Source: Paenibacillus sp. RC334 (GTDB lineage: Bacteria > Bacillota > Bacilli > Paenibacillales > Paenibacillaceae). Taken from it: a DNA stretch of 64,000 nt. Every line of letters starts with the position of its first letter. The first letter of the stretch is position 1. The translations under genes and the position numbers were made by a program. The notes below the pieces were generated by a model that was not told the origin of the DNA, searched no databases, and saw nothing but the letters and a program-made list of their open reading frames with translations. Location of the stretch: the NCBI RefSeq assembly GCF_030034735.1, contig NZ_CP125370.1, positions 3,348,001 through 3,412,000 of the forward strand, written 5' to 3'. Below, one piece after another: positions 8,973 to 18,406 of this stretch.

Positions 8973-9422
8973 TTAGGAAATGTAGCCCATAAGACGATTC
9001 ACAATGGCCTCGCTGTTCTCTTCTGATCGGCAAATAATCAAAATGGTGTCATCCCCGCTAATGGTACCCATAATTTCAGGCCATTCAATGTTGTCCAATA
9101 ATGCAGCAATCGAGTTCGCCGTTCCCGGAAGACACTTCATCACGATCAGATTGGTCGTATAATCAATATGTAAAAAGTTGTCGACCAATGTACGTTTCAG
9201 TTTCTGCGCCGGGTTATATCGCTGATCTGAAGGCATCGAATATTTGTACCTGCCATCATCCATCGGAACTTTAATAAGCAGCAGTTCCTTGATGTCCCTA
9301 GATACAGTGGCTTGAGTGACCTGAAAACCAGCCTTGCGTAAGGCTTCAACCAGATCGTCCTGCGTTTCAATTTCCCGTTGTGAAATAATTTCCCTGATTT
9401 TAATATGTCGTTGACCCTTCAT
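8973..9422 (-). CDS. argR: Arginine repressor ArgR/AhrC
   Basis: A regulator of 149 residues that senses arginine and controls its synthesis and breakdown. Residues 1-70 form the winged helix (the TVSRDIKEL helix is clear). Residues 80-149 form the oligomerisation and arginine-binding domain, with the family motif [11 protein letters not shown]. Starts at ATG after AGGAGG with five bases spacing. The position between the tlyA-side genes and recN is conserved in Bacilli. No ARG box was identified in the short upstream gap. Confidence 0.96.
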   Translation of the reverse strand: MKGQRHIKIREIISQREIETQDDLVEALRKAGFQVTQATVSRDIKELLLIKVPMDDGRYKYSMPSDQRYNPAQKLKRTLVDNFLHIDYTTNLIVMKCLPGTANSIAALLDNIEWPEIMGTISGDDTILIICRSEENSEAIVNRLMGYIS

Positions 9423-9438
9423 AAAATCCTCCTATGGA

Positions 9439-9915
9439 TTAATCCTCATATTCCTCTTCTTCGATGTCTTCCGCCAATGTAATAAGGCGGATATTTCGTT
9501 CGTCCGTATCAACGTACAATACGCCCGCACAGCCCGGATAAAGCAGCAGATAAGGCATAAGCCTGTCCCGCAAATCAGGACCATTCCACTCCATCGGTTT
9601 CTTGCGGCGTGACGTTTTGACCATATATGTTGAACCATTTCGCACAGCCACATAGTCTATAAACAAACGGCTATACATGGTATGTCCATTCACTTTAAAA
9701 GCAAGCGGTATTTTCATTTTTCCGCCCACCAGCTCATAACCCGCGTCTTCCAGCAAGTCCACAGCAGGCCCTTCGTCCAACTCCTCGTTAATCGGTATAG
9801 TCTTTAATACAAGCGGTCCCGGCTCCTTTAACCAGGTACGCAGGCCGTAAAAAGCCCATACCGCTAATATTACGCCGATCACGACAATGATAACCGTATC
9901 ATATCGCGTGTCCAT
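9439..9915 (-). CDS. Conserved membrane-anchored protein of unknown function
   Basis: A 158-residue protein. Residues 7-27 form one N-terminal membrane helix; the rest is soluble, with several predicted strands and a central segment RLFIDYVAVRNGSTYMVKTS. That strand pattern with a D...K arrangement is loosely like nuclease-fold (NERD-type) proteins, but I cannot claim that. The C-terminus is acidic (EDIEEEEYED). It has an AGGTGA ribosome site and lies 16 bases before argR, likely in one transcript. I recognise no characterised homologue. Confidence 0.7.
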   Translation of the reverse strand: MDTRYDTVIIVVIGVILAVWAFYGLRTWLKEPGPLVLKTIPINEELDEGPAVDLLEDAGYELVGGKMKIPLAFKVNGHTMYSRLFIDYVAVRNGSTYMVKTSRRKKPMEWNGPDLRDRLMPYLLLYPGCAGVLYVDTDERNIRLITLAEDIEEEEYED

Positions 9916-10020
9916 GAATCGATCACCTCATGGACATATTCTAGGACAGAAGGTGGAATCCCTTTTCTTCTGTTATTTCATTATAAGCGAACATGAGTTC
10001 GTTAATCAATCCCTCACACC

Positions 10021-10061
10021 AAAAAGAGGTTCCCTTAAGTTCACAGAACTCTTGAGAACCC
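10021..10061 (-). terminator. Terminator after tlyA
   Basis: On the minus strand GGGGTTCTCAAGAGTTC pairs imperfectly with GAACTTAAGGGAACC around a TGT loop, followed by TCTTTTT. Confidence 0.65.
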
Positions 10062-10068
10062 CTGAATG

Positions 10069-10920
10069 TTACTTACGCGACGGACCATTATTGAAGGTCT
10101 GCCCTGCTTCCTGAACAGTAAGGTCAATTAACGGACGGAAATCAACGCTTTCCTGTTGCGGGTCAGCAATAGCAGGCTTATCCAAACGCCAATGTGCCAA
10201 AAATTCAATATTGCCTTCTCCACCGGTAATAGGAGAATAAGCCAATCCTTGCAGCGAAAGTCCAAGCTCGTGCGAGAACGTCAGGATGGTTTGCAACACT
10301 TCTTTGTGCGTTGCAGGATCGCGGACGACGCCGGATTTCCCCACCTTTTCACGTCCGGCTTCAAACTGTGGCTTAATCAGAGCCACAATGTCAGCAGGCT
10401 GACGCAGCAACGCAAGCAATGGTGGCAAAATAATGCGCAGCGAAATAAATGAAACATCAATACTTGCAAAATTCGGTACAGGACCGTTCAAATCTGCAGG
10501 TGTCATATACCTGAAATTCGTTTTCTCCATTACGCATACCCGTTCGTCATTTCGAAGGGACCAGTCCAGCTGATTATATCCCACGTCAATGGCATATACA
10601 TACTCCGCTCCATGCTGGAGGGCACAATCCGTAAAACCTCCGGTGGATGAGCCGATATCCAGCATCGTTCTGCCCTTCATATCCAGCTCGAATTGACGGA
10701 TAGCCTTTTCCAGCTTCAACCCTCCACGGCTTACATATGGATGCACTGCACCCTTTACTTTAAGCTCGCTGTCGCGTGGTACCTTCATACCCGCCTTCTC
10801 GATCCGTTCACTGTCGGCCAGTACCAGACCTGCCATAATTGCGGCTTTGGCTTTTTCACGGCTTTCAAAAAAGCCTTGCTCTACAAGTAATACATCAATG
10901 CGTTCCTTCGGAACAGACAT
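10069..10920 (-). CDS. tlyA: TlyA-family 2'-O-ribose rRNA methyltransferase
   Basis: A protein of 283 residues with an S4 RNA-binding domain (about 5-65, starting RIDVLLVEQGFFESREKAKA) and an FtsJ-like methyltransferase domain. The SAM loop reads LDIGSSTGGFTDCALQ, and DVSFISLR carries the next acidic catalytic-core residue. Members methylate ribose positions in 16S and 23S rRNA; in Bacilli the protein is also listed as YqxC or a haemolysin-like protein. The ATG has a clear AAGGGAG. It follows dxs with 75 bases between, the usual order, so co-transcription is likely. Confidence 0.92.
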   Translation of the reverse strand: MSVPKERIDVLLVEQGFFESREKAKAAIMAGLVLADSERIEKAGMKVPRDSELKVKGAVHPYVSRGGLKLEKAIRQFELDMKGRTMLDIGSSTGGFTDCALQHGAEYVYAIDVGYNQLDWSLRNDERVCVMEKTNFRYMTPADLNGPVPNFASIDVSFISLRIILPPLLALLRQPADIVALIKPQFEAGREKVGKSGVVRDPATHKEVLQTILTFSHELGLSLQGLAYSPITGGEGNIEFLAHWRLDKPAIADPQQESVDFRPLIDLTVQEAGQTFNNGPSRK

Positions 10921-10995
10921 GTTAATCTCCCTTTAAGGCAGCTACGCTGCTCTTGTCATACTTTTTCATAAATATCAACGTTGTCGCAAATTCCC

Positions 10996-12894
10996 CTATA
11001 CCGATTGTCCCATGCCATACACTGGCTCGGAAGCCCATTTGCGAAGCTTAAGGCACACAGCTTCAATGGTAAGGCCCGCTTCTGCGCGTTGCTCCTTGAT
11101 CGAGCCATGCTCCACAAACATATCGGGAATCCCCATCAGACGCACCTGTGCATTTTGCATTTCTTCTTTGGCGTAAAATTCCAGCACGGCGCTACCCAAG
11201 CTTCCCGCTTCAGAAGCTTCTTCCAAAACGATCAGCTTCGTATGCTGGCGGGCCAGCTCACGCAGCATATCCTCATCCACAGGCTTAAGGAAACGCGCAT
11301 TGACGACACCCACTTGCAAGCCTTCGCGTTTCATTGCCTCCGCAGCCTCTGTCGCCACCTGGAGCATCGGGCCTGAAGCGATTACAGTGTAGCCCTCACC
11401 CTTGCGGAGAAGCTCCCAACTGCCGATGGGTATAGCTTTCAGTTCTGTGTCCAACGGCACACCAACCCCATTAACACGAGGATAGCGATAAGCAATCGGA
11501 CCATCGTCGTAATCAAGCGCTGTTTTCATCATATGGCGCAGCTCGTTTTCATCCTTAGGCATCATAAGCACCAGATTGGGGATATGACGTAAAAATGCTA
11601 CGTCGAACACGCCATGGTGCGTTTCTCCGTCAGCCCCCACAAAACCGGCACGGTCAATCGCAAACATCACATTCGCATTATGACGGCAAATGTCATGTAC
11701 AATTTGATCATAAGCACGCTGCATAAAAGTGGAGTATACCGCAAATACCGGCTTCATCCCCTCCATTGCCAACGCAGCACACATAGTAGCCGCATGCTGC
11801 TCTGCAATGCCGACATCAATCATCCGTGTAGGGAATTCCTTGCTAAACGGCACCAGTCCCGAACCACCAGGCATGGCAGGCGTAACCGCTATAATACGTT
11901 CGTCCTTTTCAGCCAGCTCAATCAGCGTCCGTCCGAAAATTTCCGTATACATGGGGTTGCCCACAGCCTTGAGTACCTGACCGGATTCCATTTTGTATGG
12001 ACTGATTCCGTGCCATTTGTGTGAATCTGCCTCCGCAGGCTTGTAACCCTTGCCCTTAATGGTTACGACATGCACCAACACAGGGCCAGTGACGTTATCA
12101 GCCTGCTTGAAGGTTTCGATCAGCTTCGGCAAATCATGTCCGTCGACCGGACCGAGATACGTAAGCCCCAGCTCCTCAAACAGCACGCCCGGCACCATCA
12201 TATATTTAAGACTGTCCTTAACACGGCCAGCCGATTTGGCAAGTTTACCGCCGATAGCAGGTATTTTTTTCAGCAAAACTTCCAGCTCATCCTTTGCTCG
12301 CAAATAATGACGGTCCGAGCGGATTTTGCTCAAATAATTATGCATGGCCCCAACATTCGGCGCTATCGACATTTCGTTGTCATTCAGAATGACCATCAAA
12401 TTTTTACGTTCATGACCAATATGGTTCAACGCTTCAAAGGCCATGCCTCCGGTTAATGCTCCATCTCCGATCAACGCAATAACTTTATTGTCCTCGCCCT
12501 TCAAATCTCGTGCCAAAGCCATCCCCATTGCGGCTGACAGAGATGTGCTGCTATGACCAGCTTCCCAGACATCATGCTCGCTTTCGCTTCTTTTTACAAA
12601 TCCACAAAGTCCATCACGCTGACGAAGAGTATCAAACCGATCCATTCGCCCTGTCAATATTTTGTGTACGTAGGCCTGATGCCCAACGTCATAAATCATC
12701 TTGTCCTTCGGGCTGTTATAGCAGTAATGCAGGGCGATTGTGAGCTCAACCACTCCCAGATTCGATGCCAGATGCCCCCCAGTCACGGACAGCTTCTCAA
12801 TCAAAAAGCTCCTGATTTCCTCGGCTAGAGAAGCCAGCTCCTCAACCGACAGTGATTTCAGATCGCCCGGTTGCTTTATGTGTGGAAGCAGCAC
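10996..12894 (-). CDS. dxs: 1-deoxy-D-xylulose-5-phosphate synthase
   Basis: A thiamine-diphosphate enzyme of 632 residues that joins pyruvate and glyceraldehyde-3-phosphate, the first step of the MEP isoprenoid pathway. Seen: the substrate histidine in [11 protein letters not shown], the ThDP/Mg motif [15 protein letters not shown], the central pyrimidine domain with GIAEQHAA, and a transketolase C-terminal domain. I chose GTG 12894 (reading [12 protein letters not shown]) because GGGGAG lies six bases before it and homologues begin there; an in-frame ATG 15 codons upstream has no better site. ispA lies just upstream, so two isoprenoid genes stand together. Confidence 0.96.
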   Translation of the reverse strand: MLLPHIKQPGDLKSLSVEELASLAEEIRSFLIEKLSVTGGHLASNLGVVELTIALHYCYNSPKDKMIYDVGHQAYVHKILTGRMDRFDTLRQRDGLCGFVKRSESEHDVWEAGHSSTSLSAAMGMALARDLKGEDNKVIALIGDGALTGGMAFEALNHIGHERKNLMVILNDNEMSIAPNVGAMHNYLSKIRSDRHYLRAKDELEVLLKKIPAIGGKLAKSAGRVKDSLKYMMVPGVLFEELGLTYLGPVDGHDLPKLIETFKQADNVTGPVLVHVVTIKGKGYKPAEADSHKWHGISPYKMESGQVLKAVGNPMYTEIFGRTLIELAEKDERIIAVTPAMPGGSGLVPFSKEFPTRMIDVGIAEQHAATMCAALAMEGMKPVFAVYSTFMQRAYDQIVHDICRHNANVMFAIDRAGFVGADGETHHGVFDVAFLRHIPNLVLMMPKDENELRHMMKTALDYDDGPIAYRYPRVNGVGVPLDTELKAIPIGSWELLRKGEGYTVIASGPMLQVATEAAEAMKREGLQVGVVNARFLKPVDEDMLRELARQHTKLIVLEEASEAGSLGSAVLEFYAKEEMQNAQVRLMGIPDMFVEHGSIKEQRAEAGLTIEAVCLKLRKWASEPVYGMGQSV

Positions 12895-13002
12895 GCATAT
12901 CTCCCCGCTTTCCTTCAAGTTTGTGTGTAAAGTTAACAAATATTATATCACACTTTGTGATCTTGCTTAAACACTAGACAAGCCAATGATGCCTTAACCG
13001 CA

Positions 13003-13926
13003 CTAATGATCACGCTTCATAAGATAGTCCGCAATCTCTAGCAAACGCGACGAATCCGGTATACCGCCTTCTATTAACGCTTTTTTGGCAGATGCCGTGA
13101 GTTTCTCTACTTGCTGCTGGGATGCCTCCATACCGATAAAAAACGGATAAGTTACCTTTTCCTGTACAACATCACTTTGCGTTTTTTTACCCATTTTGCT
13201 CTCATCGCCTATAAGATCCAGTATATCGTCCTGAATTTGAAAAGCCAAACCCAGGTCTCGTCCAAATTGGCGAAGCGCTTCTAATTGATTCTTGTCCGCT
13301 CCGCCGATCCGTCCACCTGCCAAGAGGGAGAAAATGATCAAATCTGCGGTTTTATGGAGATGGATGTATTCCAGTTCCTCGATACCTGTCATCCCCTGCT
13401 CGCCGGACATATCCGCGACCTGACCGCCTACCATGCCCCGTGCCCCGCTCATTTCGGACAGCTCCTCCACGATGGACAGTAGCGCATCGGAGGAAACCCC
13501 GTGACGCCGACCTGCTTGTACGACGCTATGAAAGGCATGGGTCAGCAATGCATCCCCTGCAAGTACAGCAACCGCCTCACCGTATACCTTATGATTCGTC
13601 AGTTTGCCCCGGCGATAATCATCATCATCCATGGCTGGTAAGTCGTCGTGAATCAGGGAGTACGTATGTACCATTTCTACCGCACATGCTACTGGTAACG
13701 CGGCCTCCCGGCTTCCGCCGAATGCTTCGGCAGCTGCGATCACAAGCAGAGGCCGCAGGCGTTTTCCGCCTGCGGTGAGTGAATAATTCATGGATTCACG
13801 GAGAACGGCGGGAATGCTCCAATGAGCTGGGAATTGCTCGGTCAATGCAGACGAAACCGCGTCCACCGTCCCGGTCAAATATTCCTTGAACGACGATCTA
13901 TTCAACGCCTTCACCACCGTTTTCAT
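13003..13926 (-). CDS. ispA: Farnesyl/geranyl diphosphate synthase IspA
   Basis: A prenyl-chain synthase of about 307 residues that condenses DMAPP and IPP. The first aspartate-rich motif is in IHDDLPAMDDDDYRRG; the second reads QIQDDILD; the lysine/arginine GGKRLRPLL segment is present. The start is uncertain: ATG 13926 overlaps the end of xseB by 29 bases and has a weak site, while GTG and TTG codons just downstream are alternatives. The order xseA-xseB-ispA-dxs is conserved in Bacilli and implies one operon. Confidence 0.94.
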   Translation of the reverse strand: MKTVVKALNRSSFKEYLTGTVDAVSSALTEQFPAHWSIPAVLRESMNYSLTAGGKRLRPLLVIAAAEAFGGSREAALPVACAVEMVHTYSLIHDDLPAMDDDDYRRGKLTNHKVYGEAVAVLAGDALLTHAFHSVVQAGRRHGVSSDALLSIVEELSEMSGARGMVGGQVADMSGEQGMTGIEELEYIHLHKTADLIIFSLLAGGRIGGADKNQLEALRQFGRDLGLAFQIQDDILDLIGDESKMGKKTQSDVVQEKVTYPFFIGMEASQQQVEKLTASAKKALIEGGIPDSSRLLEIADYLMKRDH

Positions 13927-14158
13927 CTAACCCGCTGCCGAAAGGCTTCTTGCGCAAATCTCCATCCTCTTCCACAATCATTTCAATTTTACGTTCAACT
14001 TGCTCCAGCTTCTGACTGCAAAGCTGAGACAGCTTCATGCCACGCTGGAACAGATCAATGGCTTGCTCCAGAGGAACGTCTCCGTGCTCCAGTTGTCCGA
14101 CAATTTCTTCAAGAGCGGCCATGGCCGCTTCAAAATTCAATTCCGTTTCATTCGCCAC
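13898..14158 (-). CDS. xseB: Exodeoxyribonuclease VII small subunit
   Basis: An 86-residue helical subunit that forms a coiled bundle around the large subunit XseA. The pattern FEAAMAALEEIVGQLEHGD followed by PLEQAIDLFQRG is typical. Start is GTG at 14156-14158, overlapping the xseA stop by 11 bases; AAGGAGG of the xseA end lies 12 bases away. The C-terminal tail (after residue 70) is longer and more acidic than in E. coli and overlaps ispA. Translational coupling with both neighbours is likely. Confidence 0.93.
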   Translation of the reverse strand: MANETELNFEAAMAALEEIVGQLEHGDVPLEQAIDLFQRGMKLSQLCSQKLEQVERKIEMIVEEDGDLRKKPFGSGLDENGGEGVE

Positions 14159-15512
14159 CGTGCTTCGCGTCCTCCTTCATTCCCCATACTTGGCAGTCCA
14201 ACTGCCCGTCACTCACTTTAATCTTAATGGAATCTCCCGGCTGTACGTCTTTTAGCGACTTGATCAGCCGTTTCTCTTGCTCATCATACACAAGGCTGTA
14301 GCCTCGCGACATGACCTTGAGCGGGCTAAGTGCATCCAACTGACGAATACCCGCGTGCAGCTGCTGTCGTCCCGTCTTGGTAATAGCACGCATTGCAGTC
14401 TCCAGCTGACGCTGTGCCGCATCTGTCTGCTTGTGGGCCGACCGGATTTGTTCGCGCGGGTTAAACCGCTCCAGCACCTGACGCATACGCGCGTTCTTCT
14501 CTGCGTTCAAGCGCGAACGGTTACCTGCTGCACGGATGAGCCGCTGATGCAACATATCCATCCGCTCCGCATGCTGTAGCATATAGCGGCGCGGGTGCAG
14601 CAGCACCGGGGAGCGCCGAAGCCGGATCAACCGTTCACGGCTGGTTTCCAGCCGTTGACGGAGCGCGTTGCGTAATCGCTGTTCCCGCTGGAGCAGCTGA
14701 TCTCGCAACTCTTGCTGATGAGGCACAGCCAGCTCGGCGGCAGCGGTCGGCGTAGCCGCACGCAAATCGGCCACAAAATCCGCGATCGTAAAATCCGTTT
14801 CATGACCAACAGCCGAAATGACCGGAATCCCCGATGCAAAAATGGCACGCGCAACCGCTTCCTCGTTAAACGCCCATAACTCCTCCAAAGAGCCACCGCC
14901 CCGCCCGACGATCATCACCTGAACCTCCTGCATACGGTTCATGGCTTCAATCGCCTTAACAATAGCGGGAGCAGCACCTTTTCCCTGCACAAGCACAGGA
15001 TATAACATAATTCCAGCCTGCGGATATCTCCGTTGAAGCGTCGTGATAATATCGCGTACGGCAGCTCCGGTTGGTGAAGTAATGACACCAATTGTCGTAG
15101 GGTGAGCAGGCAGATTGCGCTTGCGAGCGCTGTCGAACAGCCCTTCAACATCCAGTTTTTGCTTGAGCTGCTCATATGCAAGGTAGAGACTTCCGACGCC
15201 ATCAGGCTGCATCTGGGTTGCATAAAATTGATATTGTCCATCCCGTTCGTACACAGATACGTTTCCCCGGGCAATAACACGCGTACCTTCCTTTGGTACG
15301 AAGGGAAGCCGCTGATTATGGGTTGCAAACATAATCGAACGGATGCGGCTGCCCTCATCCTTGAGTGTAAAGTACATGTGACCACTCGAATGATGCGTAA
15401 AATTAGAAATTTCCCCACGTATCCATACGTCGGACAGCACCTGATCCGATTCCAGCTTCATCCGGATATAGCGATTCAAGTCCTTAATAGAGTAAATACG
15501 CTGTTCAGCCAC
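14148..15512 (-). CDS. xseA: Exodeoxyribonuclease VII large subunit
   Basis: The catalytic subunit that degrades single-stranded DNA to oligonucleotides. Residues 10-105 form the OB-fold (VWIRGEISNFTHHSSGHMYF). Residues 120-340 are the nuclease core (VITSPTGAAVRDIITTLQRR, GRGGGSLEELWAFNEE, HETDFTIADF). A long coiled coil follows. I place the start at GTG 15512, since AAGGGCGG (15519-15526) then has six bases spacing; a TTG at 15518 would touch the ribosome site. It starts next to the folD stop, in a five-gene cluster. Confidence 0.95.
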   Translation of the reverse strand: MAEQRIYSIKDLNRYIRMKLESDQVLSDVWIRGEISNFTHHSSGHMYFTLKDEGSRIRSIMFATHNQRLPFVPKEGTRVIARGNVSVYERDGQYQFYATQMQPDGVGSLYLAYEQLKQKLDVEGLFDSARKRNLPAHPTTIGVITSPTGAAVRDIITTLQRRYPQAGIMLYPVLVQGKGAAPAIVKAIEAMNRMQEVQVMIVGRGGGSLEELWAFNEEAVARAIFASGIPVISAVGHETDFTIADFVADLRAATPTAAAELAVPHQQELRDQLLQREQRLRNALRQRLETSRERLIRLRRSPVLLHPRRYMLQHAERMDMLHQRLIRAAGNRSRLNAEKNARMRQVLERFNPREQIRSAHKQTDAAQRQLETAMRAITKTGRQQLHAGIRQLDALSPLKVMSRGYSLVYDEQEKRLIKSLKDVQPGDSIKIKVSDGQLDCQVWGMKEDAKHGGE

Positions 15513-15524
15513 AGACAACCGCCC

Positions 15525-16382
15525 TTATGCCAAACCGTGCGACCGCTTGGCCGCTACGAGCGTATTTTGCATCAGCATGGTAATCGTCATTGGACCTACA
15601 CCGCCGGGAACAGGGGTAATCGGACCACATACTTGCTTCACGCTCTCAAAATCAACGTCACCCGCCAGTTTTCCGCTCTCCAGACGATTCATGCCTACAT
15701 CAATGACTACCGCTCCAGGCTTCACGAACGAAGCATCAATAAAGTTGGCTTTTCCGATGGCAACCACCAAAATATCCGCTTGCCGACTCAGCTCGGCGAT
15801 ATTCGCCGTACGAGAGTGACACATGGTCACCGTAGCATTTTCGCGCTGCAACAGCAGCGATACCGGCTTGCCCACGATATTACTGCGACCAATGACCACC
15901 GCATGCTTACCCGCAATTTCTACCCCCGCACGCTTGATCAGCTCAATGACACCAGCAGGAGTACAAGGCAGGAGACTATCATCACCGATGACCAGATTCC
16001 CCACGTTCACCGGATGGAATCCATCCACATCCTTCTCGACTGCAATGGCGTCAATGACTGCTTTTTCATGAATGTGTTTGGGCAACGGAAGCTGTACCAG
16101 AATCCCGTGAATATTACTTTGGAGATTCAGCTTGTCCACCAGCTCCAGCAATGCTTCCTGTGAAGTATCCGCTGCCAACCGATGTACCTCGGAATAATAA
16201 CCGAGATCATGACATGCCTTTTCCTTGTTTCTAACATACACCTGAGAAGCAGGATCTTCACCTACCAGTACGACAGCCAGTCCAGGCTGAAAGTTGTGCT
16301 CCTTCAGACGGACAACCTCCTGCTGAATGCTTGCGCGAATATCCTTAGAGATTTGTTTGCCATCAATGATCGGTGCTGACAT
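15525..16382 (-). CDS. folD: Methylenetetrahydrofolate dehydrogenase/cyclohydrolase FolD
   Basis: A bifunctional cytosolic enzyme that interconverts methylene-, methenyl- and formyl-THF for purine and methionine supply. Motifs: [13 protein letters not shown] with the catalytic lysine, QLPLPKH, PCTPAGV and the dinucleotide site [14 protein letters not shown]; the tail [18 protein letters not shown] is a signature. ATG 16382 ([10 protein letters not shown]) was chosen over an ATG 12 codons upstream because GGAGAG precedes it and homologues start there. 285 residues is the normal size. Confidence 0.96.
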   Translation of the reverse strand: MSAPIIDGKQISKDIRASIQQEVVRLKEHNFQPGLAVVLVGEDPASQVYVRNKEKACHDLGYYSEVHRLAADTSQEALLELVDKLNLQSNIHGILVQLPLPKHIHEKAVIDAIAVEKDVDGFHPVNVGNLVIGDDSLLPCTPAGVIELIKRAGVEIAGKHAVVIGRSNIVGKPVSLLLQRENATVTMCHSRTANIAELSRQADILVVAIGKANFIDASFVKPGAVVIDVGMNRLESGKLAGDVDFESVKQVCGPITPVPGGVGPMTITMLMQNTLVAAKRSHGLA

Positions 16383-16419
16383 ATTAACCACTCTCCAACC
16401 TGAGTAAAATAATCTCAAC

Positions 16420-16869
16420 TTAAAACTGTGCTTTCAGTTGCTCCAGCTCTTGTATAATCCGTCCCAGAACACCGTTGACAAATTTACCCGACTCCTCGGT
16501 GCCAAAATGCTTGGACAATTCAATCGCTTCATTGACTGCAACTTTAGCTGGAACATCCTCACGGAAAATCATTTCATATGCCGCCAGTCTCAAAATTTGG
16601 CGATCCACGCGTGAAAGTCTGCTGATCTGCCAGCCTTTAAGATAATCCACCAGAAGTTTGTCAATCGCTTCCTTGTGTTCCCAGGTACCCCGTACATGCT
16701 CCAATACGTAAGCCCTTAACACTGCTGCATTTTTTATGACTACTTCCGCTTCGTTATCCTCTGCCGCTTCCTGGAGCAACATATCTACTGCTGCTGCTGC
16801 ATCCACTTCATTCATTTCCATATGGTACATGCTTTGTACCGCTATTTCCCTCGCCAGACGTCTTTTCAT
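16420..16869 (-). CDS. nusB: Transcription antitermination factor NusB
   Basis: An all-helical RNA-binding protein of 149 residues that joins NusE/S10 at boxA in rRNA leader transcripts. The start [18 protein letters not shown] and the C-terminal block [25 protein letters not shown] are typical. ATG follows AGGAGG. The gap to folD is 37 bases. A strong terminator stands just upstream, so nusB should begin a new transcript. Confidence 0.96.
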   Translation of the reverse strand: MKRRLAREIAVQSMYHMEMNEVDAAAAVDMLLQEAAEDNEAEVVIKNAAVLRAYVLEHVRGTWEHKEAIDKLLVDYLKGWQISRLSRVDRQILRLAAYEMIFREDVPAKVAVNEAIELSKHFGTEESGKFVNGVLGRIIQELEQLKAQF

Positions 16870-16922
16870 GCCCTGCCTCCTACGCTTGCCTGTATCTATT
16901 TTTTCATTTTAACCAATTCCAC

Positions 16923-17004
16923 AAAAAAACCTGTGAACGCATCCTCCAAAACGTTGGGCGCAAAGAAGCTACAGCTCTATTTTGGAGAAAGCGTATCACA
17001 GGGT
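16923..17004 (-). terminator. Large terminator after the Asp23/AmaP/DUF2273 genes
   Basis: On the minus strand ACCCTGTGATACGC with CTTTCTCCAAAA pairs with TTTTGGAGGATGCG and TTCACAGGT, a stem of roughly 24 pairs, ending in TTTTTTT. It begins right at the stop codon of the DUF2273 gene and separates it from nusB. Confidence 0.85.
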
Positions 17005-17238
17005 TCATTTAAAAGGACGCCAACGTTGCGACAGCCAGTCGCTCCATTCCTTCCAAGGGAGGAGGGAACCAAGCGCTGCGTCGCTACGTCTTCCTAGCGT
17101 ATATCCGATGAACACCATCAATGCAAAGAACAACATATTCCAAAAGCCTGCCCACAAATAAATAAACCCGAAAAAAATGCCGGCCGTAATCCCTGTGATC
17201 CGGCCCTTGTAACTTCCCCATATTTCTTTCCAGGGCAT
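17005..17238 (-). CDS. DUF2273 small membrane protein
   Basis: 77 residues with two adjacent membrane helices (about 15-33 and 35-50: GITAGIFFGFIYLWAGF and LFFALMVFIGYTLG) and a basic, tryptophan-rich C-terminus. This is the DUF2273 family, regularly found beside Asp23/Gls24 and AmaP genes. Function is unknown; its partners suggest a role at the cell envelope. The ribosome site AGGTGA precedes the ATG. It is the last gene before a strong terminator. Confidence 0.85.
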   Translation of the reverse strand: MPWKEIWGSYKGRITGITAGIFFGFIYLWAGFWNMLFFALMVFIGYTLGRRSDAALGSLLPWKEWSDWLSQRWRPFK

Positions 17239-17253
17239 CAGGGAAAATCACCT

Positions 17254-17803
17254 CTATTCCACACGACTCTTAAAGCTTGGTGACTGAGAAACATTGGCGA
17301 TGTACACAGACACATTGGACACAGGAATTCCCGTAATTTCTTCCACATGGTCGTGTACCCCCTTTTTGTACCTCGGAGGTTAACACCGGAATAGAACTTT
17401 CCCCGTCCACAACCGCCCGAATCGTAATATCAAGTCCCGATTCCAGCACGCGAATACGTGCTTTCAAATCCTGTATCCCACGAAATCTGGAGGCCGCTTT
17501 GAGACACAGATTTTCGATGGTATCCACTGAAATCTGAATGTCACCGTACTCCGTTCGTTGATCTATAGAATGCTGTACCGTTTGGTTCCGGCGAATGGAG
17601 ATATAGAAAATCCGGAGACTCAAAAGCAGCAGCACTCCAGCAATAATCAAGCTGGTAAACCACACAATCCGCTCATCCTGAATGCTTAAGGCATACGGAA
17701 TGGCCCCGCTCAGGAGGAGGATGGCGAGAATGGAAATAATTCCGATACTTAAGCTGTACAAGAACAGCAGAAGTCTGTCCATAACTTTAGCCACGAAACG
17801 CAC
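17254..17803 (-). CDS. amaP: Alkaline-shock membrane anchor AmaP, C-terminus frameshifted
   Basis: AmaP tethers Asp23-type proteins to the membrane. Two N-terminal membrane helices (about 10-33 and 47-68) are followed by a soluble Asp23-like domain (ISVDTIENLCLKAASRF, LDITIRAVVDGESSIPVLT). After TSEVQKG the frame as given turns into a cysteine-rich stretch ending at 17270 that looks unlike any AmaP. Removing one C from the run of five at 17358-17362 restores VHDHVEEITGIPVSNVSVYI and an end at 17254, just before DUF2273. So the gene carries a one-base insertion or a sequencing error. Start GTG 17803 has AAGGAGG very close; GTG three codons later is possible. The gene follows an Asp23 gene. Confidence 0.85.
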
Positions 17804-17822
17804 AGCCTCCTTAAATTAGAGT

Positions 17823-17852
17823 AAACCCTCGACCCTTAAGGGTCGGGGGTTT
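17823..17852 (-). terminator. Hairpin between the Asp23 gene and amaP
   Basis: A nearly perfect palindrome: AAACCCCCGACCCTT then AAGGGTCGAGGGTTT on the minus strand. No T-run follows, so it may act as an attenuator, a processing site or a stabiliser rather than as a full terminator. Confidence 0.5.
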
Positions 17853-17867
17853 GTACAAAGTATCGCT

Positions 17868-18281
17868 CTATTTAACCCGTCCGGCGCCCAGAACTTCCGG
17901 CTCTTCTACTTTTTCGGCACTTTTGAATTGAACATCATGAATTTGCACGTTCACTTCAACAACGTTAAGACCTGTCATGGTTTCAATGGAACGCTTAACG
18001 TTCTGCTGAATAGCAGCAGCCACCTCAGGCAGACGGTTACCGTACTCAATAATGACAGAGACGTCTACAGCTGCTTCACGCTGTCCGACTTCCACTTTTA
18101 CACCTTTGGACAAATTTTTGCGGCCCAGTAGTTCGGCAAACCCGCCTGCAAATCCGCCACTCATTCCCGCTACGCCCGGCACCTCAACGGTTGCCAGTCC
18201 GGCAATGACTTCAATAACCTCTGGGGCAATCTGAATCTCCCCAATTTCCGTACGCTCGAATTCGGTTGGCACTGTGCTCAT
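17868..18281 (-). CDS. Asp23/Gls24 family envelope stress protein
   Basis: 137 residues with the full Asp23 domain: IQIAPEVIEVIAGLATVEVPG, GGFAGGFAELLGRK and VDVSVIIEYGNRLPEVA followed by the conserved helix AIQQNVKRSIETMTGLNV. Such proteins form a layer under the membrane and bind AmaP; this matches the order Asp23-AmaP-DUF2273 seen here. A B. subtilis counterpart is YqhY, also next to accBC. The ATG is preceded by AAAGGTG. In Bacilli YqhY-type proteins have been linked to acetyl-CoA carboxylase activity, which fits the neighbouring accC. Confidence 0.93.
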   Translation of the reverse strand: MSTVPTEFERTEIGEIQIAPEVIEVIAGLATVEVPGVAGMSGGFAGGFAELLGRKNLSKGVKVEVGQREAAVDVSVIIEYGNRLPEVAAAIQQNVKRSIETMTGLNVVEVNVQIHDVQFKSAEKVEEPEVLGAGRVK

Positions 18282-18406
18282 ACCTTCAACACCTTTCGGT
18301 CAAAATAAGTTTCACTTCAGCTTTGGATTTCAAAGCAGACATGCTCACTTATTATCCATACTATATCATTTGGCGTTCATTATGACAAACTAAGGAAATA
18401 TACCGA

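Noticed and set aside
15102..16163. 353-codon plus-strand frame
   Set aside because: Antisense to xseA and folD, with no ribosome site and residue usage typical of a shadow frame.
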